Notes: generated from the letters alone by a model not told the origin. DNA of 64,000 bases from Tunturibacter gelidoferens (GCF_040358255.1 NZ_CP132938.1:1364001-1428000), one strand, 5' to 3'; shown: positions 17,172-26,721, counted from the first letter of the stretch. Numbers and translations: made by a program.

Positions 17172-17178
17172 TTAGTCA

Positions 17179-19224
17179 CTAATGATGCGATAGCTGCAGA
17201 ATGGGCAGGATGGTGGAGTAGTCGTCGGTCCAGGTGCGGAGGCGTGTGCCCAATGAATCTAAGGGGACGGGGCTGGCAGCGGCTGCGAGCTCGGGTTGAT
17301 CGAAGAAGGTGGGGCTCGAGGTGAGCAAAATCCAGGTGGCGCGATAGGCTCCGAGGGAGTCGTCGGGCGGGCTTTCGATCGGCTTTGCCTGCAGGTTTGA
17401 GTCGCGTGCCAGTTGGCCGATCTCGGGGGCGAGATTGAGGTATTGGTTGGAGACGTGGAAGGCCAGGATGCCGTCCGGCGCGAGATGTTTTTTGTAGAGC
17501 GCGATCGCCTCGATGGTGAGCAGGTGGAGTGGTATGGCGTCGCCGGAGAAGGCGTCGATGGCGATGATGTCGAAGTTCTGCGGGGACTCGCGGGTCAATG
17601 AGGCGCGTGCGTCACCGTCGGCGAAGGTGATCTGCGCTGGGGAATCGCGGAGGTAGGTGAAGAGGTTCTGCGCGATGGGTCGCACCAGTGGGTTGATCTC
17701 GTAGAAGCGGATGCGGTCATTGGCAGCGCCGTAGGTTGCGATGGTGCCGGTGCCGAGGCCGATGACTGCGATGTTGCGGGGTCGCTCGCCACAGCAGTGG
17801 TGAAGGGCGAGACCGATGCCGGAGTTGTCGGCGTAGTAGGTGGTGGGAGTGCGGGTGAGGCCTGGAGCGAAGAGCTGCGTGCCGTGCTGGATGGTGCCGT
17901 TCAACAGCATGCGCTCGGTGCCGCCGTGTGGGCCGACCGTCTGCTTTACGCGGAGGGTTCCGTAGAAGTTGCGGACCTCGAGGATGGCCTCGCGGGCGTA
18001 GGCGGTGTGCAGCATGATGGCGAAGAAGAGCAGCAGTGCGCTGGCGGTGGACCAGAGAAGGCGTTGCGGCCAGCCGTCGCTCCACGTCACCGCGATGGCG
18101 AGTGCGGCGGTGACGAAGAACGAGATGGCGAGATCGTAGTTGGCGGAGAAGATCATCGGACTGGCTATGCCGATGCAGAAGGTTCCTGCTGCTCCTCCGG
18201 CGGCGATCCACAGGTAGAAGAGCGTTGTCTCAGCGGGGTTCTTCGGACGCAGAGCGTAGGCCTCGGCGTGGCAGAAGAGTCCGGCGAGAAAGCACTCTGC
18301 GAGGAAAAAGAGGATAGCGATGCCGATGGGCAGGCTCACATCCGTTTTGGAGATGGCGTAGCCGAGGCTGGCGAGCATCACGACCAGCAGGCGGACGACG
18401 ATGCCGCGACGGTAGAGCGCAGGGAACTCGAAGGCGAGGATGAAGGTGAGCAGGTAGACGGCGAGCGGCAGCATCCAGAGGAGTGGAATTGCAGCGATGT
18501 TGACGGTGAGGTGGCTGGTGACTGCGCTGAGCTGCATCGCGGCGGCTAAGGGAAGCAGGAACCAGAGCCACTTTGCTTTGGCTGGAGCAGGGGCTGGGGC
18601 TTGTGTTTCTTCTACAGCGTCGGCCGGCGCAGGTGCGGGGAGTTGGCGCGTTATGACCGCACAGAAGACGGCGTAGACGATGAAGCCGAAGGACCAGAGA
18701 CTCCGCTGGAACTGTAGTGTGAGGTGCGGTTCGACGACGAAGGGATAGGCGATGAGAGCGAGAAGAGAGCCGAAGTTCGAGAGCGCGAAGAGGCGGTAGG
18801 GAATCGTGCCGCCTTTGGAGCGCTGGAACCAGACCTGCAGCAGCGGACTGGTTGCGCTGAGCAGTAAGAATGGCAGGCCGATGGTGAAGGCGAGCGTCGA
18901 GAAGATTGTGGTGACGGGTTGGTCGGAGCCTCGACCAGGTTCTGCGGGGACGATCTTTTGCGCGATCAACAGCACGGTTGCCGCAGCCAGCGTCACCAGA
19001 TAAACATGCCGACGCCAGGTGGTGGCCTGGCAGCGAGTGATCCAGTGGGCGTAGAGATAGCCGAGCAACAATGTGACTTGAAAGAAGACCAGGCAAGTTA
19101 GCCACACCGCGGAGGAGCCGCCAAGCACCGGCAGTAGTTGTTTCGCGGCCATCGGCTCAACCAGGAAGAGAAGGAACGCGCCGAGGAAGATCGTAGTGCT
19201 ATAGAGCAGGCGTGATGCAGACAT
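17179..19224 (-). CDS. polytopic membrane protein with spermidine-synthase-like domain
   Basis: 681 residues. The N-terminal about 430 form a hydrophobic region with roughly ten membrane helices; the C-terminal about 230 form a class I methyltransferase/spermidine-synthase fold, with IAVIGLGTGTIATYG as the nucleotide motif, acidic FYEINPLV, and IIAIDAFSGDAIPLHL. Fused membrane plus spermidine-synthase-like proteins are widespread in bacteria but their reaction is not established. The start was chosen at MSASRLLYST, directly before the first helix; the frame is open another 35 codons. No polyamine genes are nearby. Confidence 0.75.
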   Translation of the reverse strand: MSASRLLYSTTIFLGAFLLFLVEPMAAKQLLPVLGGSSAVWLTCLVFFQVTLLLGYLYAHWITRCQATTWRRHVYLVTLAAATVLLIAQKIVPAEPGRGSDQPVTTIFSTLAFTIGLPFLLLSATSPLLQVWFQRSKGGTIPYRLFALSNFGSLLALIAYPFVVEPHLTLQFQRSLWSFGFIVYAVFCAVITRQLPAPAPADAVEETQAPAPAPAKAKWLWFLLPLAAAMQLSAVTSHLTVNIAAIPLLWMLPLAVYLLTFILAFEFPALYRRGIVVRLLVVMLASLGYAISKTDVSLPIGIAILFFLAECFLAGLFCHAEAYALRPKNPAETTLFYLWIAAGGAAGTFCIGIASPMIFSANYDLAISFFVTAALAIAVTWSDGWPQRLLWSTASALLLFFAIMLHTAYAREAILEVRNFYGTLRVKQTVGPHGGTERMLLNGTIQHGTQLFAPGLTRTPTTYYADNSGIGLALHHCCGERPRNIAVIGLGTGTIATYGAANDRIRFYEINPLVRPIAQNLFTYLRDSPAQITFADGDARASLTRESPQNFDIIAIDAFSGDAIPLHLLTIEAIALYKKHLAPDGILAFHVSNQYLNLAPEIGQLARDSNLQAKPIESPPDDSLGAYRATWILLTSSPTFFDQPELAAAASPVPLDSLGTRLRTWTDDYSTILPILQLSHH

Positions 19225-19517
19225 GTTCGGCCCTGAGAGTGTCGAGTTGAAGCAAAGCGCCAGCGCTATGACTCCGCGCCCGATCCCCGTCGACCGAAGC
19301 GCAGGAGGAGGATATCGAGAGAGTCGCACTTTGCGCCACCAAAATGGCCTGACGCAGCTTTTTTCAGGATGCCAGTCGCATCCAATAGCCTGTCGGGCGA
19401 GTTGCTGAAACTACTGAGTTCGCTGCCGCGTCTTCATGCGAGGGTCGAAACTGGGCTGCTGTGAGACGTTTCATCCCGCAGACCGCACGACCGCAGAGAA
19501 CTATTTGAGGTGGAAGT

Positions 19518-20612
19518 ATGAGTACGTTGAATCGGGCCGCGCTGGTTCTCTTCTGTCTTTCGTTTGTCCCTCTTTCCGCACTCTCACAACAACAGACGCC
19601 GCCGCACTCGGACCAACTTCCAGTGACCGCAGCTCCACCGCTTACCGAAGCCAGAGATCCTCACCTTGTGCTGGATGTTGTGGTGACCGACAGGTCGGGA
19701 AAGCCCAGAGCCGGTCTCACCCAGAATGACTTTGTCGTGCGTGACAATAACCAAGTTCGAAAGATCCTTTCGTTTCGCGCGGTGGATGGTGCTGCGCCGG
19801 CCGAGCCGCCGGTGAAGATCATCCTCATGGTGGATGAGGTCAACACTTCGTTCACCCGCGTGGCGTATGAGCGCTACCAGCTCAGAAAGTTTCTTCTGCA
19901 AAACGGCGGACAGCTTACCCACCCGGTCTCGCTCGCCTTCTTCAGCGACACCGGAACTGAGCTGCAGAATGGATCCTCGCGCGATGGAAATGCGTTGCTG
20001 GCCTCGTTTGATCAGCATGTGACGAAGCTACGAACGATACGGCGCTCGACGGGCTTTTATGGCGCGGAGGAGCGCTTTACTCTTTCTCTGAAGGGCTTGA
20101 ATCTGCTTGCTGCCACTGAGGCGAAGGAACCGGGACGGAAGATGGTGATCTGGATCAGCCCGGGCTGGCCGATTCTGAGCGGACCGAATATAACCCTGAG
20201 CACGAGGGAGGAGCAGGGGCTATTTTCCTCCATTGTCTATCTCTCCACGGCGCTCCGCCAGGCCCGGATCACGCTCTACAGCATCGACCCGCTTGGGGTG
20301 GAAGATGCTGCTACGAATCGTCTCACTTACTACGAGGAGTTTCTGAAACCGGTATCGGCGTCGAAAGATGCGCAGGCGGGAAATCTTGCGTTGCAGGTCC
20401 TGGCCAGGCAGAGCGGCGGCCAGGCACTCAACTCCAGCAACGACATCACGGAACAGATTTCTCGTTGCGTTGCGGAGGCCGATGCCTTTTACACGCTGAC
20501 AGTGGACCCCACGCCATCAGACCGGCCGAATCAATCCCACTCTGTCGCGGTCAGCGTTGAAACACCTGGAGTGACAGCAAGGACGCGAAACCTTTACTAT
20601 GGTCAGCCTTGA
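19518..20612 (+). CDS. secreted VWFA-related protein (acidobacterial type)
   Basis: 364 residues: signal peptide (about 1-23, ending ALS-QQ), then LVLDVVVTDRSGKPRAGLTQNDFVV, the characteristic opening of acidobacterial VWFA-related proteins, then a von Willebrand A-like domain whose metal-site loop reads ILMVDEVNTSF instead of the canonical DxSxS. The C terminus has the FYTLTVDPTPSDRPNQSH segment common to the family. Strong Shine-Dalgarno GAGGTGG before the ATG. Followed directly by an intrinsic terminator. The function of the family is unknown. A second member is at 35879-36889. Confidence 0.85.
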   Translation: MSTLNRAALVLFCLSFVPLSALSQQQTPPHSDQLPVTAAPPLTEARDPHLVLDVVVTDRSGKPRAGLTQNDFVVRDNNQVRKILSFRAVDGAAPAEPPVKIILMVDEVNTSFTRVAYERYQLRKFLLQNGGQLTHPVSLAFFSDTGTELQNGSSRDGNALLASFDQHVTKLRTIRRSTGFYGAEERFTLSLKGLNLLAATEAKEPGRKMVIWISPGWPILSGPNITLSTREEQGLFSSIVYLSTALRQARITLYSIDPLGVEDAATNRLTYYEEFLKPVSASKDAQAGNLALQVLARQSGGQALNSSNDITEQISRCVAEADAFYTLTVDPTPSDRPNQSHSVAVSVETPGVTARTRNLYYGQP

Positions 20613-20636
20613 AAACCCAGCGATTGGGTTTTATTT
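20612..20636 (+). terminator. intrinsic terminator after the VWFA gene
   Basis: Stem AAAACCCA/TGGGTTTT with a 4-5 base loop, followed by ATTT. It lies at the very end of the gene and separates it from purA. Confidence 0.8.
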
Positions 20637-20802
20637 GGCCTCTGTTTGGGCCGATGGACGCAGGTTTTCTGGGGTGCAGATTACGCAACCAGTGACGCCA
20701 AACGCTGGAGCCAGCGACGCTATATGATAGATAGCAGCGCGTATTTGCCTGTTGCGGTGCGCGTCTTCCGGCCAACAACCATCCTTGGAGAACACATCCG
20801 TC

Positions 20803-22113
20803 GTGAATCAACGCAAATCAGCGGTTATTTTGGGTGCCCAGTGGGGCGATGAGGGCAAAGGCAAGATCGTCGACGTACTTTCGGAGAAGTTCTCCGTGGT
20901 CGCGCGTTATGCAGGTGGCCACAATGCCGGCCATACCGTCATCATCAAAGGCAAAAAGTTCGTCCTGCAGCTGATTCCGTGCGGCGTGCTCCGTCCGGAG
21001 TGCAAAGGCGTCATCGGCAATGGTGTTGTGTTGGACCCCATGGCGTTTTTGAGCGAGGTCAAGAAGTTGAAGGATGCGGGTCTGCCCGTGGACGATCAAC
21101 TCTTCGTGTCGAACCGCGCGCAAGTGATTCTCCCCTACCACCGGATGATCGAGCTGGCCGCGGAGAATGCGCCCGGACGGACGAAGATCGGGACGACCAG
21201 CCGCGGCATCGGCCCGGCCTATGAAGACAAGATGCATCGCAGCGGTTTGCGCGTTGTGGATCTGCTGAACTCGGCGCTGTTGCGGACGCACATCGAGAAC
21301 GCCTGCCACGAAAAGAATACGATTGCTCACGCTCTCTTTGGCACCGAGCCGCTGGACCCCAAGACGATGTACGAGGAGTACTCGCGCGCGGCCGAACAGA
21401 TCGCTCCCTTTGTGACCGATACGGCGGTGATGCTGAACCACGAGATCGACAACGGCGGAAAGGTCATGTTCGAAGGGGCGCAGGGTGCGTTGCTGGATAT
21501 CGACCACGGAACGTATCCCTTCGTGACCTCGTCCTCCTCGACGGCAGGCGGCGCGGTGACAGGCACCGGAGTTGGACCAACACGGATCGGCACCGTAATC
21601 GGCGTCACCAAAGCTTATGTGACGCGGGTGGGCGAGGGGCCTTTCCCTACCGAGATTCACGACTCCACCAGCGATCTGCTCCGCGCTCGGGGTCAGGAGT
21701 ATGGTGCGGTCACTGGCCGTCCGCGACGCTGCGGCTGGCTCGATATTCCGCTGCTGCGCTACAGCAACATGATCAACGGGACCGAGTGGCTGGTCGTTAC
21801 CAAGATGGATGTTATGGACGAGTGCGCCGAGATCCCCGTCTGCACCGGTTACAAGATCAACGGAAAGCTAACAGATGTAATTCCGGCGGATATGCCGGGT
21901 TACAACGCAATCGAGCCGGTTTATACCAGGCTGAAGGGCTGGAACAGTTCGACCGAAGGGATCACGGAGTTCGACAAGCTGCCGCAGTTAGCACAGGATT
22001 ATCTGAAATTTATCGAACAGGAGTCGGGGGCGAAGATTGGAATGGTCTCCACCGGCCCGGATCGCGACCAGACCATGACATTGCCTGCATTTGAAGACGC
22101 GTTGAAGGCGTAA
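20803..22113 (+). CDS. purA: adenylosuccinate synthase
   Basis: 436-residue PurA: IMP + Asp + GTP to adenylosuccinate, first step of AMP synthesis from IMP. GTP loop GAQWGDEGKGK is at the N terminus, followed by HNAGHT; TTSRGIGPAYEDK and TGRPRRCGW are further family signatures. I chose GTG at 20803 (VNQRKSAVILG); this matches the family length. The frame is open 17 codons upstream but that part has no family character. The ABM-domain gene follows after 15 bp. Confidence 0.96.
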   Translation: MNQRKSAVILGAQWGDEGKGKIVDVLSEKFSVVARYAGGHNAGHTVIIKGKKFVLQLIPCGVLRPECKGVIGNGVVLDPMAFLSEVKKLKDAGLPVDDQLFVSNRAQVILPYHRMIELAAENAPGRTKIGTTSRGIGPAYEDKMHRSGLRVVDLLNSALLRTHIENACHEKNTIAHALFGTEPLDPKTMYEEYSRAAEQIAPFVTDTAVMLNHEIDNGGKVMFEGAQGALLDIDHGTYPFVTSSSSTAGGAVTGTGVGPTRIGTVIGVTKAYVTRVGEGPFPTEIHDSTSDLLRARGQEYGAVTGRPRRCGWLDIPLLRYSNMINGTEWLVVTKMDVMDECAEIPVCTGYKINGKLTDVIPADMPGYNAIEPVYTRLKGWNSSTEGITEFDKLPQLAQDYLKFIEQESGAKIGMVSTGPDRDQTMTLPAFEDALKA

Positions 22114-22128
22114 GAGAAAAGGCGGATT

Positions 22129-22416
22129 ATGCTTAGTTTTACCGTGCGAATGACCTTCGACCAGTCGGACCGTGACGAGATCTCCGAGATTCTGTGCCAT
22201 CTTACGGCCTTTTCCCGGCAGGAGCCCGGATGCGCAAGTTATATTCCCCATCTGGTCGAAGGAGAGGCCTGCACGGTTCTTATCTACGAACAGTACGTCG
22301 ATGACGCAGCGTTGGAGCATCATAGAGGGACGCCTCACTTTCATCAGTATGCGATTGGGGGTCTGTATCAGAAGATGAAAGAACGTCAGGTTGAGAATCT
22401 CACCGCTGTTTGTTGA
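22129..22416 (+). CDS. antibiotic biosynthesis monooxygenase (ABM) domain protein
   Basis: 95-residue single-domain protein of the ABM/quinol monooxygenase fold (dimeric alpha-beta barrel). Typical features: FTVRMTF start, QEPGCASY, IYEQYVDDAALEHHRGTPHF. Probably co-transcribed with purA (15 bp spacing). Such proteins act as small monooxygenases or scavengers of oxidised quinones; the substrate is unknown. Confidence 0.85.
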   Translation: MLSFTVRMTFDQSDRDEISEILCHLTAFSRQEPGCASYIPHLVEGEACTVLIYEQYVDDAALEHHRGTPHFHQYAIGGLYQKMKERQVENLTAVC

Positions 22417-22529
22417 TGCTTTTCTGTCGGGGTTCTTTGCGTGCGGCTCCGTCTCATGTGTGGAGACTCGCGTACGACTAAAGTAGTTTTGACTCAACGC
22501 GGTAAATCGGTCTACCATCCGGTACGCTT

Positions 22530-23105
22530 ATGGGCTTGTTCGGTCGTCCAATTCGTAGGTCGCTGACGGGCACCGTCGTGTTGCTGGCGGCCGTGGCAGT
22601 AGGATGGCCCCCGCAGGACGCATTTGCGGGTCACATGCAACCGCTGCACGAGAAAAAGCACGACGCTAAGCGGCAGGTCGAAGCGCTCGAGGAGCAATGG
22701 CGACAGGCTCAGCTCGCGGGCGACGTCGCCACGATGGACAAGCTCCTCTCCGACGATTACATCGGCATCTCGATGACCGGCCAGGTCAACACCAAGATTC
22801 AACAGCTGGACCGCATGCGAACCCGCAAGTTCGTCCTGACGAAGCTCGATCTGGGCGAGATGCAGGTAAAGCTGGTCGGCTCGATCGCCATTGTGACCTC
22901 GCGGGCTCAGGTAGAAGGAACCAATGAAGGCGTGGCGGTCCAGGGGACGTATCGCTATACGCGTGTCTATCAGAGGCTACCGTCGGGCGTGTGGAAGATC
23001 ACCAGCTTTGAGGCTACAAGGGTGCCGGGATCGAGAGATTCGGGTAATCGCGATGCTGCGGCTCCCAAGGCCACTGCCAGCGTGCCACCGGATGGGCCGT
23101 CTTAG
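22530..23105 (+). CDS. secreted nuclear-transport-factor-2-like (DUF4440) protein
   Basis: 191 residues. N-terminal signal peptide (hydrophobic core TGTVVLLAAVAVG, cleavage near AFA-GH), then a SnoaL/DUF4440-type NTF2 fold: EEQWRQAQLAGDVATMDKLLSDDYIGIS, and later YRYTRVYQRLPSGVWKITSF, both characteristic. A low-complexity Pro/Ala tail follows. A TTGACT/TACCAT pair lies shortly upstream (22489-22518) but would leave almost no leader. Ends at a bidirectional terminator. Confidence 0.8.
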   Translation: MGLFGRPIRRSLTGTVVLLAAVAVGWPPQDAFAGHMQPLHEKKHDAKRQVEALEEQWRQAQLAGDVATMDKLLSDDYIGISMTGQVNTKIQQLDRMRTRKFVLTKLDLGEMQVKLVGSIAIVTSRAQVEGTNEGVAVQGTYRYTRVYQRLPSGVWKITSFEATRVPGSRDSGNRDAAAPKATASVPPDGPS

Positions 23106-23139
23106 GTTATCCGGTGGACCTTGACGTTCTCGGTCCCAC

Positions 23140-23168
23140 AAAAAACCCTGCTCGCAGCAGGGTTTTTT
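23140..23168. terminator. bidirectional intrinsic terminator
   Basis: AAAAAACCCTGCT, short loop, AGCAGGGTTTTTT: perfect GC-rich stem with A-run on one side and T-run on the other. It separates the plus-strand NTF2-like gene from minus-strand genes at 23213 onward and can serve both. Confidence 0.9.
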
Positions 23169-23212
23169 CATGTCGTGATTTGGACTCCTCAGAAATCTCC
23201 GTCGCTCAAGTT

Positions 23213-23557
23213 TCATGCAGTCTTCGGTGCGACGACCGATACCCGCATATCCCTTGTCTCCCGCGCAGGAGCAGGAGTCGGAAGCTCTGACGACTCCGCC
23301 GGGCCCGGAAGGTTCAATGCCAGTAGTCTGCGATACAGGGAGCGGGTGGCGCCGGTAAGGCGAGCATCCTCGGATTCGTGCGGAAAAAGAGACAGATATT
23401 TGCGAGTCGAAGCCGCGGGTTTGCGGACTGGAACGATATAAGGACGGCGATCGGGCTTTGGCGCGCTTCGATTCTCCGGCGCGACAGGCGGAACTGATCG
23501 CAGGGATGCGGGGAGTGTCTGGGAAAGATTTGGCATTGGGCCCTCGAGCGAGACCAT
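23213..23557 (-). CDS. hypothetical proline-rich protein
   Basis: 114 residues, no family recognised. The first half is Pro/Arg-rich (SVPPVAPENRSAPKPDRRPY); the second half has a likely helical segment DARLTGATRSLYRRLLALNLPG. The ATG has GAGG 5 bases upstream. It follows the HIT gene on the same strand after about 50 bp and ends before a bidirectional terminator, so it is probably the last gene of that unit. No signal peptide or membrane helix. Confidence 0.5.
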   Translation of the reverse strand: MVSLEGPMPNLSQTLPASLRSVPPVAPENRSAPKPDRRPYIVPVRKPAASTRKYLSLFPHESEDARLTGATRSLYRRLLALNLPGPAESSELPTPAPARETRDMRVSVVAPKTA

Positions 23558-23610
23558 CGGCCTCAGACTGCTATTGCGATAGGATGGAAGGCCGGAGACT
23601 TTGGTTGTAT

Positions 23611-24186
23611 TTAATGTTTGAAGGCGAGTCGGAGCTTTTCCCAGGTCACATCCAGCGACTCGGGAAGGACGCGCGTCTCGGCTGTCACCGTCATAAAGTT
23701 TGTATCTCCGCTCCAGCGCGGCAGCGCATGAAGGTGCATGTGATCGGCGATGCCGGCTCCTGCAGCCTCCCCCAGGTTGAGACCCATGTTGATCCCGCCC
23801 GGGTGATAAACCTCTCGAAGCGCCAGCTCTGAACGCTGGGCGAGAGCCATCAGCTCCTGCGCAACCTCGACCGGAAGCGCAGCCAGAGTATCCAGATGTT
23901 GATACGGCAGCAGCAGCAGGTGTCCGGTGGAGTAGGGGAAGGCGTTGAGACAGATAAAACAGGTCTGCCCCCGCCAGACGATGTGCGCCGCTTTCTCTGC
24001 GACGATCCGTTCCATTCCGTGATCGACCGCGTAGTCCACCGCAGCGATCATGTTGCAGAAGACGCAGCGTTTGTCTTCCGCTTCGGTTGGCGGCCAGGCG
24101 CTGAGAGCCGAAGGAACCCCGCTTCTGGCCTGCGGGTCCGAGCGGGTGATGTAGCTGTAGCGCCAGGGCGTCCAGAGGCGGTCCAT
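23611..24186 (-). CDS. HIT-family nucleotide hydrolase/phosphorylase
   Basis: 191 residues. The histidine triad HMHLHALPRW carries the HxHxH catalytic motif. N-terminal MDRLWTPWRYSYI and CVFC (metal-binding pair) match the bacterial Ap4A-phosphorylase-like HIT subgroup. GHLLLLPYQHLDTLAAL and GINMGLNLGEAAGAGI are further matches. I start at MDRLW; the upstream in-frame part is Arg-rich and not family-like. Probably hydrolyses or phosphorolyses dinucleoside polyphosphates. Confidence 0.9.
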   Translation of the reverse strand: MDRLWTPWRYSYITRSDPQARSGVPSALSAWPPTEAEDKRCVFCNMIAAVDYAVDHGMERIVAEKAAHIVWRGQTCFICLNAFPYSTGHLLLLPYQHLDTLAALPVEVAQELMALAQRSELALREVYHPGGINMGLNLGEAAGAGIADHMHLHALPRWSGDTNFMTVTAETRVLPESLDVTWEKLRLAFKH

Positions 24187-24399
24187 TCGGCGAGTATAGC
24201 GGACCGAGTAGCCCCGAAGCGGACGAGGCCGCCCAGACCCGCTCACGGCTCTGATTCTGTCCCGACACTTGCGCAGTTTGGAGCACTCTCTGCATCAAAT
24301 CGGGGCGCTCTGCATCAAATTATGTACGACCCAAAAGAATTTCATCCGGTTCCGAGCATGACATGGTGATGAAAATGCAGGCGAAGAGGCCGACTTTTG
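24187..24399. other. intergenic region between HIT gene and rpsA promoter, no gene seen
   Basis: About 210 bp. It contains a short direct repeat (CATCAAAT twice, each near GGGGCGCTCT or TTATGTACG), which is not convincing as a binding site. No gene or RNA recognised. Confidence 0.3.
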
Positions 24400-24428
24400 T
24401 TGACGTACCGTATGCAAAGTTCTATGCT
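24400..24428 (+). promoter_or_regulatory. sigma-70-type promoter for rpsA
   Basis: -35 TTGACG (24400-24405), 17-bp spacer, -10 TATGCT (24423-24428). Predicted start is near 24435, giving a leader of about 185 nt before the rpsA ATG. S1 mRNA leaders are autoregulated in E. coli; the long leader here would allow that but no specific structure was identified. Confidence 0.65.
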
Positions 24429-24620
24429 TTATCAGTGAGCTATTGCGTGTGGGACCCAAGTGCAATAGCTCCTCTGCAAGACCTGATTCCTTCCATCCTG
24501 CCGAAGCTGTCGCGGGGATAGAGAAAGCAGCCAGCCTCCCCTCCCGGATTCGCTGATTGCTCCCGCCCACGCGCTGCTCTAGAGGAAGAAATCTCTTGGA
24601 TCCCGGAGTCCGCATTCACC

Positions 24621-26630
24621 ATGGTAGAAAACCATAATCCTGACCACAACGAGAGCAAACCCCTGACCACCGAAACGGAAGTCCTAGCGCCCGAAGCGAC
24701 AGCGGCTCACACAGACCTGTCTTCTGAATCCACCTCAACCCAACAGCATGAGACCGCCCACGGCGCGTCAAGTGAAGCTGCACAGCATGTTGCACCAGCT
24801 GCCGCCGCTCACCAGTCTGCAGACCACGGAACCGTTGCCACGGTCACCGCTGCAGCCGACGAGTCTGACGATGATTTGAACTACGACGCTGCTGATTTTG
24901 CTGCCGCCCTCGCGAACTTTGATCGCGAGCAGGCCGCCGAGTCCGCCGCTGCCCAGAACCTGACTGCAGAAGAGGTCATCGTTACCGGCACCGTCGTCAA
25001 GATCACCGACAAGCATGTTGTTGTCGACATCGGGCTTAAGTCTGAAGGTCTCATCCCCCTGGAACAAGTTCTTGACATCCATGGTGTCTCGAAGTTCCAG
25101 GCAGGTGACACTGTTGAAGTTGTGGTCGAGCGCGAAGAGTCCGAAGGCGGTTACCTGGTCAGCTATGACAAGGCTCTCCGTCACAAGGTCTGGGACAAGC
25201 TGGAGCAGGCGGCGAACGACAAGACCCCTGTCAAAGGCATGGTTCTTAGCCGCGTCAAGGGTGGTCTCACCGTTGACATCGGCATCAAGGCGTTCCTGCC
25301 CGGCTCGCAGGTCGAGGTTCGCCCCGTCCGCAATCTGGACGGCTACATCGGCACCGAGATCGAAGTCCGCGTCATCAAGCTCAACAAGAAGCGCGGCAAC
25401 GTCGTCATCAGCCGCAAAGAGCTTCTTGAAGAAGACCAGAACGCCAAGAAGTCCGTCACTCTCGCCACCCTGGAAGAGGGCAGCGTCCTGACTGGCACCG
25501 TGAAGAATCTCACCGACTACGGCGCATTCGTCGATATGGGCGGCCTCGATGGACTGCTCCACATCACTGACATGAGCTGGGGTCGTCTCACCCATCCCCG
25601 CGACCTCGTCAACGTTGGCGACGAGATCCAGGTGAAGGTGTTGAAGTTCGACAAGGATAAGCAGCGCGTCTCGCTGGGCTTCAAGCAGTTGACGCCTGAC
25701 CCGTGGCTCGACGCGACCGAGCGCTACCCGATCGGTGCGCAGGTTCGCGGCCGCGTTCTGTCGGTCACCGACTACGGCGCGTTCGTTGAGCTCGAGCAGG
25801 GAATCGAAGGTCTCGTTCACGTCTCGGAGATGACCTGGTCGAAGCGGATGAAGCATCCGTCGAAGATGGTCAAGCCCGGCGACGAAGTCGACACCATCAT
25901 CCTCAGCGTCAATCCGAACGACCGCCGCATCTCGCTCGGCATGAAGCAGCTGCAGGACAACCCCTGGGAGCAGCTCGAAGACAAGTACCCGACTGGCGCC
26001 ATCATTGAAGGCCGCGTTCGCAACCTGACCGACTTCGGTGCCTTCATCGAGATCGAGGACGGGATCGACGGGCTCGTTCACGTCTCGAACCTGAGTTGGA
26101 CCAAGCGCATCAAGCATCCCTCGGAAGTCCTGAAGAAGGGCGAGAAGGTTCGCGCGATCGTTCTGGGCGTTGAGCCTGAGAACCGCCGCCTGTCGCTTGG
26201 CGTCAAGCAGCTTCAGCCGGATGTCTGGGATACGTTCTTCGCGCAGCACCGCGTTGGCGACGTCATCAAGGGCAAGATCCTGCGCACGGCTCAGTTCGGA
26301 GCCTTCGTTGAGATTGCTGAAGGAGTCGAGGGCCTCTGCCACGTCTCCGAGGCGATCAATGCCGAGGGTAAGCCAGTCTCGATGGATGTTGACTCAGAGC
26401 ATGAGTTCAAGATCGTCAAGATGAACCAGGAAGAGAAGAAGGTTGGCTTGAGCATCCGTGCTGTTGGCGAAGAGGCCAGCCGCGCGGAGGTCGAGAGCTA
26501 CAAGGAGCGCGAGAAGTCGCCCAAGGGCAACAACTCCGGTTCGTCTTCCTCCACCTCTTCGGGCAACAGCAGCAGCACCACGCTCGGCGACCTGATCAAC
26601 TGGAAGCGCTCAGAGTCCGAGCGCGACTAA
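24621..26630 (+). CDS. rpsA: 30S ribosomal protein S1
   Basis: 669 residues with six S1 RNA-binding repeats; the last four are clear, each with the GxFxE/D-G-(I/L)xGL-H-S pattern, for example TDYGAFVELEQGIEGLVHVS. E. coli S1 has 557 residues. The excess is an N-terminal extension of about 110 residues rich in Glu, Ala, His and Thr, without a fold I recognise, and a Ser/Gly-rich C-terminal tail (about 635-655). S1 delivers mRNA to the 30S subunit. A strong promoter precedes it and an intrinsic terminator follows. Confidence 0.96.
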   Translation: MVENHNPDHNESKPLTTETEVLAPEATAAHTDLSSESTSTQQHETAHGASSEAAQHVAPAAAAHQSADHGTVATVTAAADESDDDLNYDAADFAAALANFDREQAAESAAAQNLTAEEVIVTGTVVKITDKHVVVDIGLKSEGLIPLEQVLDIHGVSKFQAGDTVEVVVEREESEGGYLVSYDKALRHKVWDKLEQAANDKTPVKGMVLSRVKGGLTVDIGIKAFLPGSQVEVRPVRNLDGYIGTEIEVRVIKLNKKRGNVVISRKELLEEDQNAKKSVTLATLEEGSVLTGTVKNLTDYGAFVDMGGLDGLLHITDMSWGRLTHPRDLVNVGDEIQVKVLKFDKDKQRVSLGFKQLTPDPWLDATERYPIGAQVRGRVLSVTDYGAFVELEQGIEGLVHVSEMTWSKRMKHPSKMVKPGDEVDTIILSVNPNDRRISLGMKQLQDNPWEQLEDKYPTGAIIEGRVRNLTDFGAFIEIEDGIDGLVHVSNLSWTKRIKHPSEVLKKGEKVRAIVLGVEPENRRLSLGVKQLQPDVWDTFFAQHRVGDVIKGKILRTAQFGAFVEIAEGVEGLCHVSEAINAEGKPVSMDVDSEHEFKIVKMNQEEKKVGLSIRAVGEEASRAEVESYKEREKSPKGNNSGSSSSTSSGNSSSTTLGDLINWKRSESERD

Positions 26631-26652
26631 GTTCGAATAGAGCAACAAAGTG

Positions 26653-26685
26653 AAAAGGCCATCCCAAAACGGGACGGCCTTTTTA
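26653..26685. terminator. intrinsic terminator after rpsA (bidirectional)
   Basis: AAAAGGCCATCCC, loop AAAAC, GGGACGGCCTTTTT; one A/C mismatch in the stem. It lies between rpsA and the convergent membrane-protein gene and has A/T runs on both sides. Confidence 0.85.
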
Positions 26686-26721
26686 CTGTCTCTTTCAGAG
26701 GTACTTGATTGATGGCGCCTT

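Noticed and set aside
23558..24298. N-terminal two thirds of a 361-codon minus-strand frame overlapping the HIT gene
   Set aside because: That part is the HIT gene in another frame; only the last 114 codons after the HIT stop look like a separate gene.
24768..26342. 524-codon open frame antisense to rpsA
   Set aside because: Repetitive Asp/Leu/Val-rich translation mirrors the S1 repeats; no start signal and no family.
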